From Bacillus cereus (GTDB lineage: Bacteria; Bacillota; Bacilli; Bacillales; Bacillaceae_G), in assembly GCF_002584535.1 (NCBI RefSeq), contig NZ_NUOT01000008.1, positions 408,331 to 472,330 of the forward strand: DNA of 64,000 nucleotides. The letters run 5' to 3'. Of the stretch, positions 37,457 through 46,443 are shown piece by piece; within the stretch, counting starts at the first letter, position 1, and each line of letters opens with the position of its first letter. The position numbers and the translations under genes are program-made. The notes beneath the pieces were generated by a model that saw only the letters and a list, made by a program, of their open reading frames with translations, had not been told where the DNA came from and ran no database searches.

Positions 37457-38629
37457 CTATCGCATCATGAGAGTAATGTTCCCCGCAGCAATAATGATGG
37501 TAATGCTTAAAAAAAACATAAAAGATACGATAGATAAACAGGCAAATACATAAATAATACTTTTCCCAATAATGTCTAAACATTTAATAATAGCCCCTCC
37601 ACCAACCGGCTGTAGTACCGCTGCAGCAAATTTATAAATAAATGCAATACAAAAGATTTGAATGGCTGGAAAAGCTGCAATTAAACATAAAATAATAAGC
37701 CCAATAATCCCTACCGTATTCTTTAACAATCCAGAAGCACTAATAACCGTATCTGCCGCTTCTGTGAACATCCGCCCTACCACTGGAATAAAGTTCCCTG
37801 TTACAAACTTCGCAGTTTTAACAGCAATACCATCAGCAACTGCTGTTGCTGTCCCTTGCACAGATAATACGCCTAGAAAAATTGTTAGAAAGATACCAAT
37901 GATCCCCACACTTACATTTTGCAAGAGCTTGGACAATTTCGTAACTTTATATTGATCACTCATTGTACTTACAATGCTTAAAATGGTCGCGAGTAATAAA
38001 AGTGGAAGTACAATATAGTTCATAAGTAGCCCACTTGTATTCATTAAAAAAATGATAATCGGATGGAAGAATGATACCGATACAACCCCGCCTCCTGTCG
38101 CTATGAGCGCTAAAAGAATAGGAAGTAGCGCCAATATGAAATCTACCATCGTTTGAATCGTTTCTCGCGCATATGTCATTACTACATAAAAACTATTTAA
38201 AGCAAAAATAATTAGTACCATGTATACAACTGCATCTGCAATTTTACTCACACTACTCTTTGAAAAAGCAGATTGTAACGACTGTAATAATGCACTAAAA
38301 ATTGTGAGCATAATAAGCGTTCCAAGCAGCTTTCCATTTGCAATAAGCTCATGAAATAAATATTTTAATAGCCCTGTCATCCATTCTTTTATCGAAAATT
38401 CCTTTTCGCCCTTTACAAATTCCATAAAGCTTCCCTTTTGGCTTTCTGGTAAATAGCCTCCATATTTCGTGACAAGCCCGTCCCAATACTGCTTCACATC
38501 TTCTATCCCAAGCTTATCCAATTGCTGATCTACGACGTTTTTTTCTATAGGAGAAGCTTGTACAACAATTGGTAAAGAAAAGAAAAGGAAGCAAGCAAAC
38601 AGCAGCTTTTTTCCAAGCCTTCGCAACAT
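37457..38629 (-). CDS. spoIIIAE: Stage III sporulation protein AE
   Basis: 390 residues with a Sec signal peptide (LLFACFLFFSLPIVVQA-SP) and about seven further membrane spans from residue 90 on. It is the largest membrane subunit of the SpoIIIA complex and is required for SigG activity in the forespore. GGTGGGGAIIKCLDIIGKS-type C-terminus (VGGGAIIKCLDIIGKSIIY) is typical. AAGGAGGAG before the ATG. Confidence 0.94.
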   Translation of the reverse strand: MLRRLGKKLLFACFLFFSLPIVVQASPIEKNVVDQQLDKLGIEDVKQYWDGLVTKYGGYLPESQKGSFMEFVKGEKEFSIKEWMTGLLKYLFHELIANGKLLGTLIMLTIFSALLQSLQSAFSKSSVSKIADAVVYMVLIIFALNSFYVVMTYARETIQTMVDFILALLPILLALIATGGGVVSVSFFHPIIIFLMNTSGLLMNYIVLPLLLLATILSIVSTMSDQYKVTKLSKLLQNVSVGIIGIFLTIFLGVLSVQGTATAVADGIAVKTAKFVTGNFIPVVGRMFTEAADTVISASGLLKNTVGIIGLIILCLIAAFPAIQIFCIAFIYKFAAAVLQPVGGGAIIKCLDIIGKSIIYVFACLSIVSFMFFLSITIIIAAGNITLMMR

Positions 38630-38639
38630 TCACTCCTCC

Positions 38640-39023
38640 TTATCCGGTAGGTAAGAAACCGAGAATGGTTTCAATGACAACCGTTAAAATCGGAATCGCC
38701 ATAACAAGAATTAAAATTTTTCCCGCTAGTTCAATTTTTGATGCGATTGCACCTTGACCAGCATCTTTTGTAATTTGTGCTCCAAACTCGGCAATGTAGG
38801 CAATTCCAATAATCTTCAGCAGCGTCTCTACATAGACATTGCTCACTTTCGCCTCACTTGCAACTCTCTCAATCATTTTTAGAATGGAATGAATTTGATC
38901 AATTAGTAGCAGAAACATTACACTCGCAATGAACACAATAAATAAAGAAGTAATACTAGATTTATGTTGATTTAGCACAGCTGCTAAAAATGTCGCAACG
39001 AGGCCCAATCCGACAATTTGCAA
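38640..39023 (-). CDS. spoIIIAD: Stage III sporulation protein AD, non-ATG start
   Basis: About 127 residues with four membrane spans; ILKIIGIAYIAEFGAQITKD and KDAGQGAIASKIELAGKIL are the family hallmarks. The first standard start in frame is TTG at 39023 (LQIVGLGL). However, the ribosome-binding site AAAGGGGG lies too far upstream of it (about 14-16 bases) and is 8 bases before an in-frame ATC at 39032 (ATC GAA ATC TTG). No ATG or GTG occurs in frame between the spoIIIAC stop and TTG. Either TTG is used with a poor spacing, or ATC acts as start. Confidence 0.9.
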   Translation of the reverse strand: MQIVGLGLVATFLAAVLNQHKSSITSLFIVFIASVMFLLLIDQIHSILKMIERVASEAKVSNVYVETLLKIIGIAYIAEFGAQITKDAGQGAIASKIELAGKILILVMAIPILTVVIETILGFLPTG

Positions 39024-39046
39024 GATTTCGATTCGAACCGCCCCCT

Positions 39047-39250
39047 TTACTGGAAAAGAAAGACACTTTTAATCTTGTCAAACAAAGTATTAATTAAAAA
39101 TGCAACATGAAATAAAATAACGACAAAACCGACAAGAATCACCCAGTTTGCAATATCCTCCCGCTTTAACTCTTTTAGTACTGTATGAATGAAAGCTAAA
39201 ACAATGCCGATTCCGGCGATTTGAAATATTAATCCAACATCGATGGACAT
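39047..39250 (-). CDS. spoIIIAC: Stage III sporulation protein AC
   Basis: 67 residues, two hydrophobic spans (LIFQIAGIGIVLAFIHTVL and WVILVGFVVILFHVAFLI) with the conserved LKELKREDIANW loop. Similar in pattern to the first half of SpoIIIAD. ATG behind GGGGGAAGGG. Part of the membrane core of the SpoIIIA complex. Confidence 0.94.
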   Translation of the reverse strand: MSIDVGLIFQIAGIGIVLAFIHTVLKELKREDIANWVILVGFVVILFHVAFLINTLFDKIKSVFLFQ

Positions 39251-39262
39251 CGCCCTTCCCCC

Positions 39263-39778
39263 CTATAGCAGTAAAATTACGATAAGTAGCCCTGCTAATA
39301 CACCCAAACTCTTTATCATCTTTTCATATTGAAATTGTAGCGCTTTCGCTTCACCCTCTTCTCTTTCTAAATGTGTAATACATAAGCGAATATGTTTTTG
39401 CTGCGATTCACGGTCATGCTGTCCTAATGTTTCACCAAATTGTTGTAAAATCTCATATTCAGTTTGTTTAAATGCAGTGAGCTTCCAATTTTCTTGCAAA
39501 CTATCAAGCCAAGCATCTCTAACTGTTTGCTCACCGCTATCTAATCGCTTTGAAAAACTTTGAAATATCCAATTTAAAGGCTTGGGCATTTGTTTAACTA
39601 AACGCTCTGCCGCTTCTGATAAAGGCGTATGTCCATACATGATTTCAGCTTCTAGCGATTGCAGTGCTGCCTTTAAAAGCCTAAGTTGACGTGGGCGTTC
39701 ACTATACCTCTTAGCGTACGATAAACCAAAAAAAGTGGTAACCGCTACAATTAACACCGCACCAAAGATTTTTACCAT
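39263..39778 (-). CDS. spoIIIAB: Stage III sporulation protein AB
   Basis: 171 residues, a span at each end (IFGAVLIVAVTTFFGLSYA; LGVLAGLLIVILLL) and a helical cytoplasmic middle (LLKAALQSLEAEIMYGHTPL). The fold resembles GspF-type inner-membrane platform proteins. The start overlaps spoIIIAA by 7 bp, implying coupled translation. Confidence 0.94.
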   Translation of the reverse strand: MVKIFGAVLIVAVTTFFGLSYAKRYSERPRQLRLLKAALQSLEAEIMYGHTPLSEAAERLVKQMPKPLNWIFQSFSKRLDSGEQTVRDAWLDSLQENWKLTAFKQTEYEILQQFGETLGQHDRESQQKHIRLCITHLEREEGEAKALQFQYEKMIKSLGVLAGLLIVILLL

Positions 39779-40698
39779 ACACTTTGAACCTTCCCTCGTT
39801 TTTGAACCGGTTTTCCATCTTTATCCTTTACTTGAGCAACTGTTCCAGGCCCCTTTGCTTTCGATAGTTCAATAAAGCGATCAAACACACCAAGTTCCAT
39901 CACACCCTTTAAAGATGGCCTTTTCATTACATCATCAAAAGAAAATCCATGAGCACTTATAAAAAGCTGAACACCTGCATGGACCGCCTCCATAATTGCT
40001 TCACTATCTTCTATACGCCCAATTTCATCCACTATTAATATATCCGGGCTCATGGAACGAATCATCATCATCATTCCTTCTGCTTTCGGGCATGCATCCA
40101 ATACATCAACACGCGGACCAAATTCATATTGCGGAATCCCTTTTACACATCCGGCAATTTCCGAACGCTCATCAACAATCCCAACTTTACAAGATGGAAT
40201 TTCATGAGAACGAACCCCTTGGCTCATACAACGTGCAACATCCCTTAGAAGTGTCGTTTTCCCTGTTTGTGGCGGCCCAATTACCATCGTATTTAGCCAA
40301 CGTGTATCATACAAATAGGGCAGAAGCGGCTCAGCAATTCCAATTTTTTGACGTGCAATCCGAATATTAAATGACGACACATCCCGAATCATTTTCACTG
40401 CACTTTTCTCAGTAATTACTTTTCCAGCTAAGCCAATTCTGTGTCCACCGCGCAAGGTAACATATCCGCGCTTCAACTCCTCTTCCATCGTATAAATGGA
40501 ATATTGACTCAGCTTATTCAACAAGTAGATAGCATCCTCTGCTGTAACAATATAGTCAGAAAAGAACACTTCTCCATGTGCAATACACTCAAGTGGCCTT
40601 CCGATTCGAACTCGGATTTCTTCTAACTTGCTATATTGTTCACAGCCCTCAATGAACTGTCTCATCGTTTTTGGTAAAACCTCTAATACTTCTTTCAT
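39772..40698 (-). CDS. spoIIIAA: Stage III sporulation protein AA, secretion-type ATPase
   Basis: 308 residues; the presumed energy source of the SpoIIIA channel, resembling type II/IV secretion ATPases. Walker A VIGPPQTGKTTLLRD (about 142-156), Walker B DILIVDEIGR (about 218-227), and a sensor His in ISAHGFSFDDV. First gene of the eight-gene operon, in the usual AA to AH order. The gap to yqhV is only 27 bp, so a SigE promoter may lie in or before yqhV; I could not place one. Confidence 0.95.
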   Translation of the reverse strand: MKEVLEVLPKTMRQFIEGCEQYSKLEEIRVRIGRPLECIAHGEVFFSDYIVTAEDAIYLLNKLSQYSIYTMEEELKRGYVTLRGGHRIGLAGKVITEKSAVKMIRDVSSFNIRIARQKIGIAEPLLPYLYDTRWLNTMVIGPPQTGKTTLLRDVARCMSQGVRSHEIPSCKVGIVDERSEIAGCVKGIPQYEFGPRVDVLDACPKAEGMMMMIRSMSPDILIVDEIGRIEDSEAIMEAVHAGVQLFISAHGFSFDDVMKRPSLKGVMELGVFDRFIELSKAKGPGTVAQVKDKDGKPVQKRGKVQSVW

Positions 40699-40725
40699 AG
40701 GATTCTCCCCACCATACTTGACTTA

Positions 40726-41007
40726 CTATTTCAACACCGCAATAAAAATGCAGCCTATTCCAAGAGCGAGAAAAAAAAGCTTTAAAAAAGAAATCTCACT
40801 CGCAACGCTCGCAATTCCAATTGACATCGTTAAAATTAATACAGTCGGTCCAACAAATGCCAACATACCATTTATAAACAATGCTTTTTTTGCATCATTC
40901 ACATAGAGCATAAGCAAAGCGGCGAATATTTCCGCGCTACCTGAAAACAACCGAAGCAAACCCATGACAAGCACGGATGTTTCCATTGCCGCCAGCCACT
41001 GTTTCAT
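40726..41007 (-). CDS. yqhV: YqhV family membrane protein (DUF2619)
   Basis: About 93 residues with three hydrophobic segments (LVMGLLRLFSGSAEIFAALLM by parts; INGMLAFVGPTVLILTMSIGI; LFFLALGIGCIFIAVL). B. subtilis yqhV occupies the same place upstream of spoIIIAA; function unknown. The ATG at 41007 (MKQWLAAMETS) follows GGTGGGAG; the 15 codons upstream in the longest frame are not supported. Confidence 0.85.
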   Translation of the reverse strand: MKQWLAAMETSVLVMGLLRLFSGSAEIFAALLMLYVNDAKKALFINGMLAFVGPTVLILTMSIGIASVASEISFLKLFFLALGIGCIFIAVLK

Positions 41008-41202
41008 TCTCCCACCCTCTCTCCTAACAATTCCTTTACAAATAGCTGACAAAATCTTTAGGCTGAAAGATCATATTTGTACAACCATATGCAGAGGTTG
41101 TCTATTTCAGAAGTAAAAACATATTTTCTGTATTAAATTCCATAAAATTCCGAATATTCACATCTACTTATGTTATACTAAATGCAAGAAGGAGGGCGGG
41201 GG

Positions 41203-41752
41203 AATGTAACACGTAACATTAGTACCACTGGATTTACAATATGCAGAAATCCTTTTTACTTTATCAGGTGATGCACATGTGAAGGACGCCCCTAGGAATA
41301 AAAGTAGATACCCCCGAGGATACAAAAGCATTTATTCGTTTTGCAATGAAAGAAGAACGAAAAGGGAAATCTCTATCCAGAATAATTGTCAATGAAAAAA
41401 AGAAATAATTGGCATTACTTCTCTCAAACATATTGATCACCAAAAAAAGACATCTCATATTGGTAGTTGGCTCGGTTATCCTTATTGGGGGCAAGGTTAC
41501 AATGAGGCTGCTAAAAAAGAAATATTTAAAATTGCATTTGAAGAATTAGATCTTATATATGTATTTTCCGGTGCAAAAACGGCGAATGTTCGTTCTTTAA
41601 AAGCGCAGGAAAAGTTACCTTATATTTCATTACATATGGAGGAGCAATTCCCAAAGGAACACGCTTTATTAGAATAAGAAACAAAAGTTCCTTGTGTACT
41701 ACATGCCGTATCTCGAAAAAATTTTTTAAGGTGGTTACAACAAAATGATTGA
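41203..41752 (+). pseudogene. GNAT acetyltransferase pseudogene
   Basis: A RimJ/RimL-type N-acetyltransferase broken by at least three frameshifts and one in-frame stop. Fragments in changing frames: NVTRNIST, then VPLDLQYAEILFTLSGDAHV, then LGIKVDTPEDTKAFIRF (past 41289), then after a seven-A run near 41400 EIIGITSLKHIDHQKK, IGSWLGYPYWGQGYNEAAKK (acetyl-CoA-binding motif A) and ANVRSLKAQEK. TAA interrupts after HALLE (about 41668); the last piece ends RWLQQND at 41752. The original AAGGAGG ribosome-binding site and a TATACT -10 survive upstream near 41175-41195. A functional gene is excluded unless the sequence has several errors. Confidence 0.85.
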
Positions 41753-41796
41753 TGCTGATAAGGAAGTTACTTTTAAAAAATAGAGAGGTGATTAGA

Positions 41797-42117
41797 ATGA
41801 ACCTTATGCGTGCTCTTTACATAATTATATTGGAAGTAATCGGTATTTTTTTATTTTCTAAAATAGTAGATTGGTCATTTATGGAGGTATTCTTCCTAAG
41901 TAGTCTGAGTATATTTGGAGTTTCTTGGCTCACTACTTTAAATATGAACCGCAATGCGAATATGGATCACGCAGTATATAAGGGAATGACTGGCGTAGAG
42001 ACAGGAGAAATAAGGCCATTTCAGATCAATTGGAATCCTTTCACATTCGGAACATCCATTCTTGTAGTGATTAGCCTTATTATAAGTGTTATTTATTACT
42101 TACCTTATTTCATATAG
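41797..42117 (+). CDS. Small three-span membrane protein, unknown
   Basis: 106 residues. Hydrophobic spans about 4-22 (MRALYIIILEVIGIFLFSK), 29-46 (VFFLSSLSIFGVSWL) and 85-105 (SILVVISLIISVIYYLPYF), with a polar loop containing NMNRNANMDHAVYKGMTG. The ATG at 41797 follows AGAGAGGTGATTAG; the frame upstream overlaps the end of the pseudogene. Possibly once co-transcribed with the acetyltransferase, 45 bp upstream. No family recognised. Confidence 0.65.
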   Translation: MNLMRALYIIILEVIGIFLFSKIVDWSFMEVFFLSSLSIFGVSWLTTLNMNRNANMDHAVYKGMTGVETGEIRPFQINWNPFTFGTSILVVISLIISVIYYLPYFI

Positions 42118-42152
42118 AAAAAGCACTCGTGATGATCACGAGTGCTTTTTCT
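42116..42152. terminator. Bidirectional terminator between the membrane gene and efp
   Basis: AGAAAAAGCACTCGTGAT and its near-exact complement form an 18-bp stem with T-runs in both directions, shared by converging genes. Confidence 0.95.
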
Positions 42153-42154
42153 AA

Positions 42155-42712
42155 CTATGCACGAGAAACGTATTTACCTTCACCTGTGTTGATGATCAGC
42201 ATTTCGCCTTCGTTAATGAAGATTGGTACTTGTACAACAAGACCAGTTTCTAATGTAGCTGGTTTTGTTACGTTAGAAGCTGTGTCACCTTTAATACCTG
42301 GCTCTGTTTCAACAACTTTTAACTCTACAGTATTTGGAAGTTCAACCCCAAGTACTTCGCCTTGGTATGTCATAATAGCTACTTCCATATTTTCTTTTAA
42401 GAATTTTAGCTCGCGCTCGATTTGAGTTTCACCAAGTTCGATTTGCTCATAAGTTCCGTTATCCATGAATACGTGAGACTCACCGCTCGCGTATAAGTAT
42501 TGCATACGACGGTTTTCGATATGTGCTTTTTCTACCTTTTCACCTGCACGGAATGTTTTTTCTTGAACAGAACCTGTGCGAAGGTTACGTAATTTAGAAC
42601 GAACGAACGCAGCACCTTTACCTGGCTTTACGTGTTGGAAATCTAGAACTTGCCAAAGGCCATTGTCCACTGAAATTGTTAAACCTGTACGAAAATCATT
42701 TACTGAAATCAT
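42155..42712 (-). CDS. efp: Elongation factor P
   Basis: 185 residues, three beta-barrel domains, the exact usual length. It binds beside the peptidyl-tRNA and rescues ribosomes stalled at polyproline stretches. The modified lysine is Lys32 (VKPGKGAAF), aminopentanolylated in B. subtilis. [16 protein letters not shown] in domain III is the family signature. Behind pepP/yqhT, as in B. subtilis. In this window a natural client is the Pro-rich protein at 48362. Confidence 0.96.
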   Translation of the reverse strand: MISVNDFRTGLTISVDNGLWQVLDFQHVKPGKGAAFVRSKLRNLRTGSVQEKTFRAGEKVEKAHIENRRMQYLYASGESHVFMDNGTYEQIELGETQIERELKFLKENMEVAIMTYQGEVLGVELPNTVELKVVETEPGIKGDTASNVTKPATLETGLVVQVPIFINEGEMLIINTGEGKYVSRA

Positions 42713-42732
42713 GCAAAAAATCCTCCTGTGTA

Positions 42733-43794
42733 TTACAAAATAATAAGTTCTTTCGGAGACTTCGTGATTACTTCATTACCTTCACTTGTTATGATGATAT
42801 CGTCCTCGATACGCACACCACCAACACCTGGAATATAAATACCTGGCTCTACTGTTACAGCCATACCAGGCTCAAGTACCGTTTCAGAGCGGAACGCTAA
42901 ACCTGGTGCTTCATGAATCTCAAGACCCACTCCATGACCAGTAGAATGCCCAAAATATTCACCGTATCCTTTTTCCGTTATGTAGTCACGTGTTAATGCA
43001 TCTGCTTCACGACCAGTTAAACCAGCTTTAATGCCGTTTACACCACGGATTTGCGCTTCTAAAACGACATTATAAATTTCTTTTAATTTATCAGATGGTT
43101 CGCCGACTGCAATCGTACGTGTAATATCAGAGCAATATCCTTTATAATAAGCACCGAAGTCTAATGTTACGAAATCTCCTTTTTCTATCACTTTTTCAGA
43201 TGCCACACCATGCGGCAGTGCTGAACGAAGTCCTGAAGCAACGATAATATCAAACGAAGAAGATGTTGCTCCTTGTTTTCTCATGAAAAATTCAAGTTCA
43301 TTTGACACTTCAATTTCAGATACGCCTGGGCGAATGAATGATAGAATATGTTCAAAGGCAGCATCTGCAATCTGTGCAGCTTCCTTTAATATCTTAATCT
43401 CTGAATCCGTCTTAATCAAGCGTAACTTTTCTACAAGCCCAGAAGTTGGAACAAATTCCGCTTCAACGGCTTCTTTATGTGCTGTATAAGAGCTATATGT
43501 AAGATCATCTTGCTCAAAGCCAAGCTTTTGAATCCCCAAGTTTTTCACTTGTTTCGCAACTTCATCCAGAATTAGTCCTGTATGTTGTACAATCTCATAA
43601 CTAACAGCTTGTTTACTAGCTTGCTCTACATAGCGGAAATCTGTAATAAATAAAGCACGATCGTTAGAAATAAGTACAACACCAGCTGTCCCTGTAAAGT
43701 TCGTCATATATCTACGACTATATTCATTCGTTAATAAAATACCATCAATACCAGCTTCATCAAATGCACTTCTTAACTTCGTGATCTTTTCCAT
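42733..43794 (-). CDS. yqhT: Xaa-Pro dipeptidase/aminopeptidase (YqhT)
   Basis: 353 residues, M24B creatinase-fold metallopeptidase. N-terminal domain 1-125, then the pita-bread catalytic domain with metal ligands in [19 protein letters not shown] (two Asp), [13 protein letters not shown] (His), [10 protein letters not shown] (Glu) and VRIEDDI (Glu). Cleaves dipeptides or peptides ending Xaa-Pro. It is 5 bp from aroQ and 20 bp from efp, the same trio as in B. subtilis. Confidence 0.9.
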   Translation of the reverse strand: MEKITKLRSAFDEAGIDGILLTNEYSRRYMTNFTGTAGVVLISNDRALFITDFRYVEQASKQAVSYEIVQHTGLILDEVAKQVKNLGIQKLGFEQDDLTYSSYTAHKEAVEAEFVPTSGLVEKLRLIKTDSEIKILKEAAQIADAAFEHILSFIRPGVSEIEVSNELEFFMRKQGATSSSFDIIVASGLRSALPHGVASEKVIEKGDFVTLDFGAYYKGYCSDITRTIAVGEPSDKLKEIYNVVLEAQIRGVNGIKAGLTGREADALTRDYITEKGYGEYFGHSTGHGVGLEIHEAPGLAFRSETVLEPGMAVTVEPGIYIPGVGGVRIEDDIIITSEGNEVITKSPKELIIL

Positions 43795-43799
43795 CAGTT

Positions 43800-44240
43800 T
43801 TATGCCTCCCTAAGTTTCTCCATTAATGCAAATAACGCTAACTTATAGCCATAAAAACCAAATCCAACAATTTGTCCTGTAGTGGCAGCTGCCGTCACAG
43901 ATTCATGGCGAAACGATTCGCGCTGGTGTATGTTGGAAATATGTACTTCAATAACCGGAATCGAAATGCTCGCAATCGCATCCCGAATCGCATAGCTATA
44001 ATGCGTAAATGCTCCTGGATTTAGAATGATTCCTTCATATATGTCATCGGCCTCATGAATGATGTCAATAAGAACACCTTCATGATTCGATTGAAAACAT
44101 TCTAACTCCACTCCCAATTTCTCTGCTTCTTGCTTCATCTCTGTTTCAAGTGTCGCTAACGTTCCTTTCCCATATACATTCACCTCTCGGACACCAAGGC
44201 GATTTAGATTAGGACCGTTAACGAGGAGTAATCTTTTCAT
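43800..44240 (-). CDS. aroQ: 3-dehydroquinate dehydratase, type II
   Basis: 146 residues, third step of the shikimate pathway. Catalytic residues are visible: Tyr in GPNLNRLGVREVNVYG, His in NPGAFTHYSYAIRDA, VEVHISNIHQRESFRH, and the end GFGFYGYKLAL. ATG at 44240 (MKRLLLVNGPN) follows AAGGAGTT; the upstream frame is not used. First gene of aroQ-yqhT-efp. Confidence 0.95.
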   Translation of the reverse strand: MKRLLLVNGPNLNRLGVREVNVYGKGTLATLETEMKQEAEKLGVELECFQSNHEGVLIDIIHEADDIYEGIILNPGAFTHYSYAIRDAIASISIPVIEVHISNIHQRESFRHESVTAAATTGQIVGFGFYGYKLALFALMEKLREA

Positions 44241-44313
44241 ATTTGTAAACTCCTTAATATAAAAATGTCTATACAACATTTTAACACAGGAGTCACTTAT
44301 TTGAATAGTTTGT

Positions 44314-44778
44314 CTACTCTGCCCCTTCCCCTTGATTCATGTTGTTCGCTTCAAACGAAACAGAATATGTGATAAATACACCATATAAAATAAAAATACA
44401 TATCGTTGTGACAATTGTTTCTTTTGGTAAATGAAGTGCATTTTTTATAACAGGTGCAATAGAACCTAGCCCCAAAAATAAAATACTCCACCAAAAGAAA
44501 CCATAAATGATCCCAGGTAGTATCCCTTCAAATCTTTTAAAAAGAACCTTATAGAGAAAGGCCACCAAAATAGAGAGAATCCCAATACAGACAATACCTA
44601 ATACATTTCCCCAAACGCCTTCTTTCCATGATCCAAACGCAAATGGTAAAAGCAAATAGTTTGGTCCAGCTTCTGTAAATGAAAAAACATGAAGAAAATA
44701 CCATATACTTCCCCAAAAAAAACCGCCAAACAAACCAATCTGTACAAATTTATTTATTCCTGATTGTTCTTGCTTCAC
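44314..44778 (-). CDS. yqhR: YqhR family membrane protein
   Basis: 154 residues with four hydrophobic spans (IGLFGGFFWGSIWYFLHVF; VLGIVCIGILSILVAFLY; GIIYGFFWWSILFLGLGSI; IVTTICIFILYGVFITY). Order yqhR-aroQ-yqhT-efp equals B. subtilis. Function unknown. AGCGGAGGTG precedes the ATG. Confidence 0.85.
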   Translation of the reverse strand: MKQEQSGINKFVQIGLFGGFFWGSIWYFLHVFSFTEAGPNYLLLPFAFGSWKEGVWGNVLGIVCIGILSILVAFLYKVLFKRFEGILPGIIYGFFWWSILFLGLGSIAPVIKNALHLPKETIVTTICIFILYGVFITYSVSFEANNMNQGEGAE

Positions 44779-45021
44779 ATCAACACCTCCGCTTACTAGT
44801 ATGTCCGAAACTATTTTGAAGCATGTTTAAATCATGCGAATTTTGTCTATAAAAAGAATAAGAAATGTCTGGCTCCTGCAACAATTTTTCTTGTCAGCAG
44901 CTTGTGTTTGTCGATAAAATAAAGGAAACTCGGTGATTGTCAAATCTCACAATGACAGAACCAAGTGTGACAATTGCCTCTTTTCTACATAAGAGAGAAA
45001 CAAATACAGGTTGGTGTTAAC

Positions 45022-45942
45022 ATGGCAGAGGAGACAAAACAAATATACGGTGGGCAAGCGGTCATAGAAGGAGTTATGTTTGGTGGTAGAGAATATACTG
45101 TTACAGCGGTTCGTCGTAAAGATAAATCAATCGAATTTTATCGACTACGACGTGTGCAGAATAAAGTATTATCTACGCTAAAGAAGATTCCATTTCTACG
45201 TGGTATCGCCGCTATCATTGATGCAAGTGCTAATGGAGCAAAGCACTTAAACTTTGCTTCAGAACGATTTGACGTTCATCCTGAAGACGATGAACAGCTT
45301 GTAAACAAACAAGAAGAACAATCCAAATTAACGATGATATTAGGAGTAGCCGCAGTCGGTGTCTTATCGTTCATATTCGGTAAAGTTATTTTCACAGCAG
45401 TTCCCGCACTTTTAGCAGAATTGACAAGACCATTTTTCCCATCTCACACTGGGCAAATTATTGTCGAAAGCATCATTAAGCTCATCCTTTTACTGAGCTA
45501 TATATATATTGTGTCCCTAACTCCGATCATTAAGCGTGTGTTTCAATATCACGGTGCGGAACACAAGGTTATCAACGCTTATGAAAACAATCTTCCGCTG
45601 ACAGTAGCAAATGTCCAAAAACAAACTCGCCTTCATTATCGTTGTGGTAGTAGTTTCATTATATTTACAGTCATTATCGGAATGTTTGTCTACTTTCTTG
45701 TTCCAACTGATCCGCTTTGGGTCAGAGTCGTAAACCGAATTCTATTAATTCCAGTTGTTCTAGGTATTTCTTTTGAAGTCTTACAGTTTACAAATCGATT
45801 ACGAGATATTCCAATCTTACGTGTATTAGGATACCCAGGATTATGGCTGCAACTATTAACAACAAAAGAACCAGAAGATGATCAAGTTGAAGTTGCGATT
45901 GCATCCTTTGAAGAATTATTACGTTTGGAGAAAAAACAATAA
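45022..45942 (+). CDS. yqhQ: DUF1385 membrane protein (YqhQ)
   Basis: 306 residues. The family core is visible: IYGGQAVIEGVMFGG at the start, about four spans, VFQYHGAEHKVINAYE (conserved His/Glu) and RLHYRCGSSFIIFTV, suggesting a membrane enzyme with metal or acid-base residues. No reaction is known to me. I start at 45022 (MAEETKQIYGG) by homology; the ribosome-binding site (AGGTTGG) is weak and a start at 44974 cannot be excluded. Divergent from yqhR. Confidence 0.85.
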   Translation: MAEETKQIYGGQAVIEGVMFGGREYTVTAVRRKDKSIEFYRLRRVQNKVLSTLKKIPFLRGIAAIIDASANGAKHLNFASERFDVHPEDDEQLVNKQEEQSKLTMILGVAAVGVLSFIFGKVIFTAVPALLAELTRPFFPSHTGQIIVESIIKLILLLSYIYIVSLTPIIKRVFQYHGAEHKVINAYENNLPLTVANVQKQTRLHYRCGSSFIIFTVIIGMFVYFLVPTDPLWVRVVNRILLIPVVLGISFEVLQFTNRLRDIPILRVLGYPGLWLQLLTTKEPEDDQVEVAIASFEELLRLEKKQ

Positions 45943-46024
45943 TAATTTTTTAAAATGGTACTCAACTCCTTTCCTTGTCGCTAATATACTAATTTTAATA
46001 TATGTTATTTAGGAGGTGTTCCCT

Positions 46025-46426
46025 ATGAACGGTCGTTCGTTTACGTTCGCTTTATTCGTACTTATTATTGGGCTAGCAATATTTGGTCTCGTATCATCTG
46101 CAATTACTGATCCATATGGAATGGTTAAAAACATTGTCATCATGTTACTTGTTGTTGGTGTCTTTTATGTATTATATAAAATGTTTACAAATTCCAGCGG
46201 TTCCGCCAATTCGCAAAACTCTTATAAGCGTGCTGCGAAACAATCGAACCGAAAATACGGAAAACAAAATGTAGCACCCCTAAGCAATTCTTTATTAAAA
46301 CGAAATGCTTCTGATGACAAAGTTAAGAAAAGCAATTCATCATTGTTAAAGCGGAAGCGAAAACAATCCCATTTAACCGTGATTGAGGGTAAAAAAAATA
46401 AAAAGAAAGACCGCGCTTCCTTTTAG
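46025..46426 (+). CDS. yqhP: YqhP/SA1362-like membrane protein
   Basis: 133 residues: two N-terminal spans (FTFALFVLIIGLAIFGLVS; IVIMLLVVGVFYVLYKMF), then a basic, Ser/Lys/Asn-rich tail (residues 55-133) likely disordered in the cytoplasm. ATG at 46025 (MNGRSFTFA) follows TTTAGGAGGTG. Neighbour of yqhQ as in B. subtilis. Function unknown. Confidence 0.8.
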   Translation: MNGRSFTFALFVLIIGLAIFGLVSSAITDPYGMVKNIVIMLLVVGVFYVLYKMFTNSSGSANSQNSYKRAAKQSNRKYGKQNVAPLSNSLLKRNASDDKVKKSNSSLLKRKRKQSHLTVIEGKKNKKKDRASF

Positions 46427-46443
46427 GAAATGCGGTCTTTTTT
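46406..46443. terminator. Terminator between yqhP and the HAD gene
   Basis: AAAGACCGC and GCGGTCTTT outer stem with an inner TTCC/GGAA pair, T-run on the plus side; it overlaps the yqhP stop. Confidence 0.88.
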
